64,000 nucleotides of DNA from Dactylonectria macrodidyma. Taxonomy: Eukaryota; Ascomycota; Sordariomycetes; Hypocreales; Nectriaceae. The DNA is taken from assembly GCA_020744425.1 (NCBI GenBank), contig JAGMUV010000047.1, positions 62,001 to 126,000 of the forward strand. The letters run 5' to 3'. Each line of letters opens with the position of its first letter. Position 1 is the stretch's first letter. A program made the position numbers and the translations under genes. This document shows, piece after piece, positions 29,103 to 38,872 of the stretch. The notes under the pieces are model-generated. The model was not told the DNA's origin. It did not search any database and was given only the letters and a program-made list of their open reading frames with translations.

Positions 29103-30613
29103 TTATCTACGTACTGATCCATTGCCATGGCCATTCTTGGTATTATGTGACATGTACGGATTCTGTGTGAGCACCTGTCGTTTCCTAAGCTCCTGATCCC
29201 TCATCCTCATCTTCATGCCATCCGCGCCGGGGCCGACGTTCTTAGCCATGACCTGGATGACTGGCCGGCTGAGGCGGTCGAGGTGATAGTGGTTATATTC
29301 GTTCACCCTATCTTTAGTGGCATATACTCGTAAGGCGTTGACAAACCTTGCGACCTCTTGATCGTCTAGTTTTGCCTGTACGCGGCTGGAAAGGAGCTTC
29401 CAGGACTCCACAGATAGTTGAAGCAGCCGCAATTCCCCGAGAGCTAGGCGGAATGCCTCCTGATCGTCGCCACGCTGCCGCTGGACAACTTTCAAGAAGA
29501 CCGATTTATCGAATCGCCTATATGCGTTTCTGCCCTTAATCTCTACTCCCTGAACCTCTTTATCGTAATAAAGCGGCTTCTGCAGCACAGGGGGAAGCTG
29601 AAAGAAGTCACCAACCAACAGGATGTTCAGGCCGCCAAAGAACTCTTCGTTCTTATTCGGGAACGCCTCTCGGAGACGGTCATCGATCCAAGATAGCTGA
29701 CGCAGTCCTAGCATGCTCTTCTCGTCAATGATTGGATACTTGATATCTTTAAGCTTCTTCTCGCGGTCGATCTTGGCTGGCATCTACATTCTGTGGTTAG
29801 CCCGAAGTACTGCGACCATTAAGTAAGAATATCTGCCCCAGGCCCCTCCGAACCTTTAAACGCGCCGAGTTGAAATATTGAGGGAGTTAGTGACACAGTC
29901 TCCCCTGCACGGCGTCGTGAACGATGGCCTCGCTGGATAGCAGCCCGCTTGGCCCTTGCGCCAGCCATGGAGGAATTGTCCTGTGAGTCTCTCCCGCACT
30001 GGAGGAATCTAGGAGCCAAGTCAGAGTGACCTATATGAGAAGTGCTGCTTCGGATAGTAGACGGATCAGAATGTGAGGCGGTTAGTAGTGTCGGCTGCAC
30101 AGGAGGTGAGGGAGCTATTGTACGAAAGAGCCGCGAGCTTTGTTGGGTTGGTGGAATTGGCGTCCCCAACACTACACGCGGCTGGCTAATCGACGCCCCG
30201 GATAACGTCTTGGCTGTATGACATTGCCGTAGCCTCTCTGGCGACGTAGGCTGGGTTCCGAGTCTGTCGTTAAGAGGCGATAGGCCAGCATCTTCTTCAG
30301 TTCTCTTCGGAGCGGGACTCTCAGTTGAAGAAGGACCGATGGCGAGGTTTCTTAATGTCAGGATCGCGCCTTTGGATCTGGAACGCTTCACTTAGTTAGT
30401 ATTGAATGTCTTGCGGAGTGGGGAGACAGGGCTGACATGAGAATTGCACCGACTACGACATTCCAGGCAGTTCTTGGTATTCCCAGCAGATTTCCGTTTG
30501 CTGGCGAAGTCACCAGCCGGTTTCTTCTCGCCACAGCGGGCACAGACAATGGACACTAAGTCATCTTGAAGCCCTTGAGCATACTTGGGCATTGTAGAGG
30601 GAGCTCTACCCAC
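29103..30613 (-). pseudogene. Internally deleted Helitron gene (N-terminus plus part of the PIF1 helicase)
   Basis: A first exon (about 30596-30428) begins MPKYAQGLQDD and has CARCGEKK...CLECRSRC, a zinc motif as in the Helitron at the left edge. A second exon to 29819 carries the Pro/Ser linker with VVLGTPIP. After stop codons and about 35 bp, the frame 29783-29103 is a piece of PIF1-type helicase: PIIDEKSMLGLRQLSWID (motif II, DE) and LLVGDFFQLPPV (motif III). The rest of DUF6570, the Rep nuclease, the Walker A region and the C-terminal helicase motifs are missing. This is a deletion derivative without autonomous function. Its first codons overlap the outer repeat of the neighbouring hAT3. 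Confidence 0.8.
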
Positions 30614-33600
30614 TCTACCGGGTAGAGTAGAGGAGATACCCCCTCTACTCTACCCAAGTAGAGTAGAGTGGAAGTGGGTAGAGCTACCCACTCTACTCAC
30701 TCCTGATTGGTCAATTAGATCTAATCATTTGATAAGGTTGTAGATGCTGAAATCCTTCGGGAGTCGTCGAATTTAATTAATTCTGCATCGATATATTGCG
30801 GTAACCTCTCACGTGAGTGCAGATACTGCCGGTACCAGACATGCTGCCTGCCACTGCCTGCCACTGCCTGCGCTAGCTCGGCTACTGCCTACCTGCAGCC
30901 TACTTAGCACCACGTTGGATAGTTTGCTCCTTGGCATGTATATATAGCTAGAAACCTTTGTGAGAAATCAACTTGGTCCTCATCTGCTTTCTTGCTTGTT
31001 ACTACCGAAATCCTCACCAAATACATTGTTACATACCGGTACTCAATCTCTCTATACAGATTCTAGCCATGTCTTTCTCACAGGATGCATTATCCCTTGG
31101 CGGCCCTACAACGCCCCCACGCCGGACATCTCCCTACCGGCGCCCAGTGTTGCTTCCAGTGTTCCTCCGAGTATTTCTATCCGCGCCGAGAAAAATTCAA
31201 TTTGGACCTTCTTTCGATATGCCCGAGGTTCGGAGCCCGAATTCAGGCTAAAGAGGAGGTCTGATCGAAGTGGGAAGTCCTCAAATAAACGCCTGCATTA
31301 CTGTATTGCCTGTTGGGATAGTAAGAAGAAGAGTTGGAGCACAATATACACATCAGGAGCCCGGGAGCATCTCTGCCTCAATCACCCATCTCTGTGGAAG
31401 AGATGGCTGGACATGGGAGACCACCAAAACTCTTCCAAGACTAACTTGGTGCCTGGTCAGCAGTTCATGAATTCGTTTTTGGTTCAAAAGGATGAGTCTT
31501 CGAGAGAACTTGTCCTTCGAGAGACCTATGATCGGCCGCGGCATCTCCAGGCGTTGCTGGCACTCTGCGCTAGAAGGAGGCTTCCTCTCAATGCTATTGA
31601 GTGGCCAGAACTCCATGATATCCTCCTCTCTGCTAACCCGGAGATCTCTGACCTTGCACAGATTAGCAGAAGAACATTCACCCGTGTCCTGGTTCTCAAT
31701 TACGAGAGATATCGCCGAATACTCCAGAACAACATGCAGGAAGCTATTGGCGATATCCAGATATCAACAGATATGTGGACATCCCCAGCTCGAAAGGCGT
31801 ATCTCTGCATCTGCGTTAGGTGGATCTCCCAGGATTACCAGTTCAAACACGGGATGCTAGCACTCCCACAAGTGCTCTTTAGCCACTCCGGAGAGATCCA
31901 GGCGGCTATCATCCTCCGAACCCTTAAATCCTTCGGGATAACAACTAAACTTGGCCATCACACGGGGGATAACGCCACTTCAAATGATACTCTGCTCATA
32001 GAGCTATCTCGGTCTCTAAAACTTGAATTTGGGGTTTGCATTACTGGTAACTACTGGCTTTAGATGGTGGCTCACTTATCTCGAACAGATTGATTATGAC
32101 CCAATTACTCATCGCATCCGCTGCCTTGATCATATCCTTAACCTTGCCCTTCAAGCCTTTCTCCTTGCAACCTCCAAAGAGGCTCTCAAAGCTGCTCTTG
32201 CGGCTCTTGAGCGGACGGAGGATACCGACCCTTACGAGCTGTTCTCCGCCTATCTTGACGCACCGATCATTGAAGATAATCCGGCCTCCATGAGAGCTCA
32301 TGAGCAGGTCCAGAGAAGAGGGAGTGCAGTTAAAGCGAAGCGTAAAGGGTTTGAGGGTTGGGGTGCTACCCCTGCACTTCAGAAGCTTCATAATCTAGCT
32401 GTATGGCTTCGAAATAGCTCTATCCATCATGATCGATGGATAGAGGCTGTTGGCATGACATTAGGGATTGATAACGACACGCGATGGTCCTCGTGGTACC
32501 ACCTCATCAAGCGAACGACACGCAAGGAACGAGAGATCAAGGACTTCATTGATAAACACCCTGAATGCGACAACTTCCGACTCAATGGTGCTGAGTGGGA
32601 TACACTTAAGCGTACAGAGAGGTTTCTCTCTGTATTTGCTAGTGGTACACTATGGGTTGAAGGCGGTGAGGCTTCGTTATCCCAGAGCCTTACGCTGATG
32701 GATGCTATCCTCTCCTTCTTCGAGGATCAGAAGGTTTGCCAGTATCCTATTTCATCGATGCAGTTCTTAAGGCTGATGTCTGACAGATTTTATATAAATC
32801 AGGCCCAGAGAAGGACCCCCGCATGGTTCATTCTATTGAGATGGGCTGGTTTATCCTTAATAAATACTACGCCCTCGTCGAGTCGACGCCAGCGTATGCC
32901 GCCGCAATGCTTCTCGATCCCTCGAAGCGGAAGCACTATCTTCTTCAGAATTGGCCTGAAGAAGGCATCAGAAGACTATTGAAGCTGCCTATTCAATCTG
33001 GAAGAAGGAATATGCGCATCTCACTTACGGGCTACTCCCTGCTGCTGCTGCTGCTGCTGATATCGATACGTCTCATCCATCCTCGAAGAAGAGGGTAGAG
33101 AATGAATTAGACCGGTTGAAACGTCGTCTAAGAGTTCAACCTTCTTCGCAGGAGGATGAAGATACGTTTATGACGTTTATTGAAGATAAAACCATCGACC
33201 TTGACGCTCTAAAGATAACTCCTCTTCAGTGGTGGTTAGCTCCGGAGCAGCGCCGGCGCTATCCTCGTCTTCACCGCATGGCCATTAATATCCTCTCAAT
33301 CGCGCCCTCGTCCGCTGAACCAGAGCAACAATTCTCAGGCGCACGCCGTACACAGAGCTGGGATAGACTTAGGTTATCACCGGAGAACCTACAGAGGTTA
33401 GAATGCATGGGCAACTGGTTTGCAAGGAACCTCATCTCTTCAGAGGAGCTGCTGGCGATGATTGTAGAGACCGTGGAGATGGGCGATGAGATGAATATGG
33501 ATTTCGATGAGGAGGATTGGGATGTTTAATATAGGGAGGGATATTTCGAAGAATTGGGCAAATTATAGCATCTACATTCACTATCTACCTATCGTCCGCC

Positions 33601-33743
33601 CGCTACTCTACCCGGTCTTCTACCCACCACTCTACCCACCACTCTACCCACTCTACCCGGGTAGAGTAGAGGAGACCATTCCTCTACCTGGGTAGAGTAG
33701 AAAAGTGGGTAGAGCTCCCTCTACTCTACAATGCCCAAGTATG
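30580..33743 (+). mobile_element. hAT3 transposon with ctctaccc-array ends
   Basis: The borders share a 20-bp perfect inverted repeat (catacttgggcattgtagag at 30580-30599, its complement ending at 33743). Inside each lies an array of ctctaccc/gggtagag words over 80-150 bp (30600-30700 and 33597-33725). The transposase gene lies between. The 8-bp flanks do not match (cccttgag against ttctaaat), so the exact ends are uncertain; the true terminus could lie at the arrays themselves. Confidence 0.65.
31069..33529 (+). pseudogene. hAT3 transposase, near full length, two frameshifts
   Basis: Exons 31069-32033, 32089-32733 and 32787-33529 are joined by two introns that both start gtttgc and end cag, in phase. 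Motifs: a zinc-finger-like N-terminus (NSIWTFFRY; HYCIACWDSKKKSW...HLCLNH), the catalytic region (DIQISTDMWTSPARKAYLCI; GDNATSNDTLL; RIRCLDHILNLALQAFL; NDTRWSSWYHL) and the dimerisation domain (RYPRLHRMAINILSIAPSSA; EQQFSGARRTQSWDR). Frame changes are inferred at about 31130-31160, between MSFSQDALSLGG and the SISIRAEKN frame, and at about 32960, after NWPEEG. With only these lesions it is a young pseudogene, or the lesions are sequence errors. No stop codons interrupt the exons otherwise. Confidence 0.82.
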
Positions 33744-34573
33744 TTCTAAATGGGAAACGATAGAGGCATGGTTTGTTCGACAGAAGAATATCGATGTAAA
33801 ATTAATGAGAATCGGGTAGGCCGAGATACAGTTTACAAGAGGTTCGGGTCGTAGTCAACAGAAATGTATCAAACCGACGCCAGCATCTAGGTAGCTCATA
33901 TTACGAGAATTACTTTAAAGAGCAAAAGAACAAACCACACGTACCTTTTTGCAAGTATATGAGGGTCTAAAGCTCTATCCTTAAAAAATGAAGATGGATC
34001 ATACGATTAAGTGGGGAAGTCAATGTGGAATTAACAAAGACAATAAAATCTACCGCCTTTATTATGTCCCTTTACTTAAAACTGAACTCGCAAACGATTT
34101 AGAATTATCTATTACTCGCTTCATAAGACCTTAAAGTGCGTTAGTTTAAGTTAGTAGGCACATTCTAGTATTATCATCTCGGCCGACCTAGGCTGATAGA
34201 GACAGATCCCTGATCAGGTATTAGGTCCATCTACGACGGACTAGGGTAATTATCGATTATGGCACTGGCCCAATGAGATCAGGGGGTGGCGTCCGATTCA
34301 TTTCTGGCGGCAAGATGATCACCTGAATGGTGATGAGACTCGATATCAAGCATGCATCGTAAGTGACTGCGACAGTGGATTGGAGCGCACTGAACCCTTC
34401 AATTCCAAGTGAGTTAAGTATGCGATGATCTAAAGCCTAGCGTCATAGTCGAAATACAACCAAGGCGGCCCCGCCATCCACAAGTCTATTTTCTATTGCA
34501 ATTCAACAGAACAGGGAATACAGCCACGTGGATCTCCGCCGAACGAAGTGCTTACCACATACCCTAGACTCCC
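33744..34573. other. Gene-free stretch
   Basis: No coding sequence or recognisable repeat. Moderately AT-rich. It includes the 3' flank of the GST gene. Confidence 0.35.
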
Positions 34574-35424
34574 TTAATGCTCAGTAGTCTTGGCGAGCAC
34601 TGCCTTAGTAGCCGCTCGCTGGCTCACCCTATTCCACCAAGCCTTGAGATTCTTTCGTGACTCGATCTCATTAGAGAGTTGCAGACGGTGCTGGATGAAG
34701 CCGATCCATGGAACGTGGAACAGGTCAACCAGGCTATAGGTCTAGAGGCACGAGGGTGAGCATGTGAACCGGCAATTCAGGTGAAGGAGACAAAGTCATT
34801 CGAGCAACGAACCTTCCCGGCAAGGTAATCCTGTTGAGACAAGGAATTCTCATAGTAATCGAGCACCTTGCTCAACTGAGCCTTCTGTTGGTTCACGATC
34901 GCTCCATCGGTCTCTCCAATCCCAAGGGCCCTGCGAAAGGTTGGTAAGCAGTCCGGAAAGTATCCATAGTGCTACATATGGTAGGGCATACTTCTTGAAT
35001 ATTAGTTCATAGCCGAGCTTTTCAATAGCAGGTTCAAAATAAGAGGCCTCAACGCTGGCTGCTTGCTCGAATAATGCCAGAGCCTTGTTGTCCTTTATCG
35101 ATGGGCTCAGTTCAGACTGATACTTGTTCGCCAGATAACGGCAGATTGCCCGTGACTCGAACAGATTGACATCGGCATCCTGAAATGCGGGGACCTTTGC
35201 GAATGGATGGCGTCCCTGGACGTACTTGGGGTCCTTGGCGTTCTGTAAGCAGATCTTTCCCAGCCTCGACATTCTCTTCAAGCAGCTCCATTCAAACTTA
35301 CTTGGTGGTCTCCTTTCTCAAAACGCAAAGTGTGAATATCGTATTCGATTCCAAGCTCCTCTAAGAGCAGTATGACTCTTTGCGTCCGGGTGGACACAAT
35401 GTTTCCGTAAACGATGGTGGACAT
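34574..35424 (-). CDS. Glutathione S-transferase, intact
   Basis: Four exons (35302-35424, 34992-35242, 34813-34930, 34574-34741) join in phase to 219 residues, the usual length for a cytosolic GST. The thioredoxin-like N-domain begins MSTIVYGNIVSTRTQRVILL, with the cis-Pro loop PFAKVPAF and the glutathione gamma-glutamyl contact ESRAICRYLANKY. The all-helical C-domain includes NKALALFEQAASVEASYFEP, YLAGKTYSLVDLFHVPW and NLKAWWNRVSQR. It conjugates or reduces electrophiles with glutathione, so it may detoxify P450 products. It is flanked by transposons but has no lesion. The class (theta/phi-like) is a guess. Confidence 0.93.
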
Positions 35425-35568
35425 GGCGAACGTGTTTGGGGTCAAATGATTTCGTGAGAGGGTGATGGAATTCAGGGGTGAGAGAAAATCATTTAAAGCA
35501 AGGGAGTCCCAAATTGTGTAGTGGTCTAAGACTTGGAGTAAGTTACGGCCTCAGCTATCAGTCTTGTA

Positions 35569-35869
35569 CGGAGGGCCCATTCAAAAGTCTTGTCTTGGCG
35601 CTAGTTCAAAATGGGTAGTCTCAGGTCTGTGGATGGGCCAGGTACATCAAGTACTTCCTCTGGGATCTTGTCCACTAAAGGCTGTTAATTTTATAGCACC
35701 TCACACTCACTATGCGACATGGTTGTCCCCATACAGCCCCTAAAACTGTAGGGGATGTAGCAGCTAACTTACTCTGGCTGGATTCTGCACCTTGTATCCC
35801 AGGTAGCTGACAAGGATTGAGGGATGTGGCGCATTTAGCGTTGGACAAGACTTTTGAAAGGGCCCTCCG
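35569..35869. mobile_element. 301-bp TA-flanked MITE
   Basis: Ends are a 26-bp inverted repeat with one mismatch (cggagggccc-a/t-ttcaaaag...). TA lies at 35567-35568 and 35870-35871. There is no coding capacity. The TA target suggests mobilisation by a Tc1/mariner/pogo transposase. It stands directly against the left inverted repeat of the second piggyBac. Confidence 0.85.
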
Positions 35870-35874
35870 TATCT

Positions 35875-35897
35875 CTTCGGCTGCTAAAAACCTCCAC
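35875..35897 (+). repeat. Left inverted repeat of the second piggyBac
   Basis: cttcggctgctaaaaacctc... repeated inverted at about 38039-38061. The outer bases expected for a piggyBac end (CCC) are present on the right copy but not on the left, which abuts the MITE. Confidence 0.65.
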
Positions 35898-36001
35898 GAA
35901 GTCACGAGCCCCACATGACCCCTGCGATGACGAGAGTACAAGCGGGGTACCCAAAGTTCCCCTTATGAAGCATTTGCTAGCAAAACACCATACAAATCAT
36001 T

Positions 36002-37976
36002 TTGAAGAGAACAATGACTTCCAAATTAATTCCTGAAGAGGCGCAGGCACTCAATGCCTTCAACGACAAGAGCTTTATCAAGAAAAAGCACAGCTATCCA
36101 GTGGGGCCCAATGAATCCACCCAGGCGCCGGTTTTTCCGGCCGATACGACCCGCGGCCATAGCTTCGAGCCATTCCACATAGAAGCTTGCGACCTTCACA
36201 TCAACCAACTGCCCCATACGCCGCTGCAGCTATTCCAGCTTTTCCTGCCTATTTGGCTCGTTGAGAAATGGATTCACTACAGCAATAGCTGGGTCGCTAG
36301 TTTGATCGCAAAGGGCGTAACTGACAGCTGGAATGACGAGCTGAAGCTAAAGTCAAGGGTTTGGAGCTGGGGGCAAGGGATCACTGTTGCAGATGTATAC
36401 ATATGGTTCGGCATGCTGATTTACGTAGGAATTCACAAGGAAAGAAGGTTCGAAAGCCACTGGAGTACCCCAAAGCTGGGGAAGCAAGGCGCTCTTCACT
36501 CTGTCCTCAAGTTCATGCCCCTATCGAAGTTTCAGCTCATCCACCGCTATCTCCGTCCCTTTGACCACACCAAGATTGACGAGACCGCGCCTCTTCTTAA
36601 GGTCTTCCAAGCTGCTGAAGAGTGGTCTGACCTTATCCAGCAAGTGTCACTCCACCTTTTTCAACCAGGCACTTATCTCGCTGTAGATGAGTGCATGATC
36701 CGCTACACAGGCAAATCAGAAGAGACGGCTACGTTGAAGAATAAGCCCGTGAAGCTAGGGTTCAAGATATGGGTCGTCGCACAGAAGGGGCTTTTTCCTT
36801 AGGTGGCTGTGGCACCTTAAGAACGCTAGGTACGGCGCTGTTGGCATTGAACCCGCGAAGACGAGGGCCTCGAGAGGGCGCGGCAAGAAGCAGGGGGAAG
36901 GCAGCGATGTAATCCCCCTGAACTCGACTCAGAGCGTCGTTGTTGCCCTATGTAATCTGCTGCCAAAGCAGACATATCACGTCGTCGTGGATAACCTCTT
37001 CTCCTCAGCAGATCTCTTCCGCAGCCTTCGCACACACGGCCACGGTGCTACAGACACAGCTCGCCCTAATTGTGGCATCCACAAGGAGCTCAAGGCAGAT
37101 AAAAAGAGGGATAAGGATAGCGGAAAATCAGGTTACGAATACAACGAGGTCAAGGTCATTACGACCGCTGACAATCAGGTAGGAAGCTACGATAAGATTC
37201 TATGCAAATCTCTTACTAACATGTCTTCTTCTTCTCTTTATAGGTCAACCAAATCGCGTGGAAGGACAACGCCCTCGTGCTATTCCTAACAACCGTGTTT
37301 AAGGGCGATGAGCGTACCTCGCGGAAGAGGAAGAAGCCGTCAACAGACCATCCACGAGCACGGCCGACAGCGTTTTTTTGGTGAGGAAGCCGTGAAGGAA
37401 GTCAACATTCCTACCGTGGCTGCTTTCTATAACGATGAGATGAATCATGTTGATCGAGGCGATCAACTGAGGGCATATCTAGGCTATGACCACCCCCTTC
37501 GCCGCTGCGCTTGGCAGGCTCTTACGTGGACCTTCCTCTTTGAAGTCATCCTAGTTAACACCTATCTTCTGCAGCTACACGGCCAGCCGGATTGGGCAAA
37601 GTATATAGATCAACAAGAGTGGAGGGAGTGCATTTTCAACGCCTTATTTAACTTCTATTCTGAAGAAAGCGATTCCAGGAAGCATTACCGGACTGGGGTC
37701 GAGCTTGATACTCAAGACCGCCAAAAATGCAGTGAACACAGCGATCGGGGCATCAATCATGTCAACCGGGGGGTAAAATCGGATTGCCTAGCTTGTCAGG
37801 GCTTTCAACAGGGGCAGCCTAGGTCAAGGGGCCAGAAAAGAAGCCCCTTAGTGGAGGTAACAGGCAATACGAGGAAGAAGCGCGGCGGGCAGACTTGGTA
37901 CGGATGTAAGTTGTGCAATGTTGCGATTTGTAACAACCAAAATTGCTGGGACTTCTATCACAGGCCAATTTACTAG
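36002..37976 (+). pseudogene. Second piggyBac transposase, two frameshifts
   Basis: DDE_Tnp_1_7 features: FLPIWLVEKWIHYSN, VWSWGQGITVADVYIWFGML, AVDECMIRYTGKS, TYHVVVDNLFSSADLF and NDEMNHVDRGDQLRAYL. The C-terminal zinc-like domain is complete (CLACQGF, YGCKLCNVAICNNQNCW, DFYH). The reading changes frame in a ggggcttttt run at about 36791 and again between about 37300 and 37375 near a ttttttt run. An intron (gtaggaagc...tttatag, about 37177-37242) lies between VITTADNQ and VNQIAWKDNALVLFL. No TTAA duplication could be seen. It differs from the piggyBac at 2645, so two families are present. Confidence 0.86.
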
Positions 37977-38038
37977 GAAAAAGAAGTACCTTTCATTTGG
38001 CTCATTTTAATTGGCTCGAGACCCCTGTCGTGACCACA

Positions 38039-38061
38039 GTGGAGGTTTTTAGCAGCCGAAG
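38039..38061 (-). repeat. Right inverted repeat of the second piggyBac
   Basis: Complement of 35875-35897, followed by ggg, so the outward end reads CCCTTCGGCTGC. Confidence 0.65.
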
Positions 38062-38074
38062 GGATGGATGGATA

Positions 38075-38120
38075 GATTGGGAGCCGGTGGGAGCCGGTGG
38101 GAGCCGGTGGGACCGGTGGA
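38075..38120 (+). repeat. Tandem gggagccggt repeat
   Basis: The unit gggagccggtg occurs three times in perfect tandem and a fourth time imperfectly (gggaccggtgga). It lies just outside the piggyBac end. Confidence 0.8.
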
Positions 38121-38872
38121 GCCGAGACGGTTGACACCCGAGCGTTTGATCGCAGCAACATGGAGTCTTGTTTGAGACCAGCCCTGCGACCTGACGCATC
38201 AGGCTGAGATTTCCTTTGTTTTTCTCAACAGTGTATGTTGCAAGTTGCCGCATGGAGTGGAGCGAAGTGTTTTCTTGCCGGAGGCAACGTGAGAGGTGCC
38301 CGTGGTCGACTCGACAAGCCGTCCTTATTTTTTATGCTCTACACACCTACCTGCTGCTAATAATGAGAGCGGCGATTGACTGATGACCAAAACAACCCCT
38401 GGAAAGCTGGTGTTAAAAACGGCGTTGAAATGTTATGGCGCTGGCCCCATCAGTGCATCATCTGTTAACGGCTCCTTGATTGCGCTCTTGCCAAGACAGG
38501 CAAGAGAGGGCCTGTGAAGACGACTTGCATTTAGGCTTCGGAAAGAACGGGTGCCTCGTAAATGTTGGTTTATCGGCAGCGTTGAAAACTCAAAGCAGAC
38601 TGTAAGAAGCTGAGGGTATTGGATTTACTGAGATGGATCAACTTGAGATAGGCGATCAAACAAGGCAGAAAGCTGGTGCTGCAGACCCTCACCCCAGGAT
38701 GAACTTGGTACCATGACTAGAAGAAAACTATGTTGTAAACTTTTCATGGCCCTCAGCCTGGTGCAAGTCGTAATGCAACAGCACGTTGTTCATCGGTGCC
38801 GGTAAGCGTAATAGCCCGCCGATAGGATCGCCCATTATGAATCGGACCCAGTGCTTGGTTCAGCCAGTCGCC
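38121..38872. other. Gene-free stretch 3' of the regulator gene
   Basis: No coding sequence or repeat recognised. Confidence 0.35.

Noticed and set aside
33597..33725. ctctaccc repeats as a CRISPR array or telomeric repeat
   Set aside because: Units are short, irregular and mirrored at the other end of hAT3; they are element termini, and the organism is a eukaryote.
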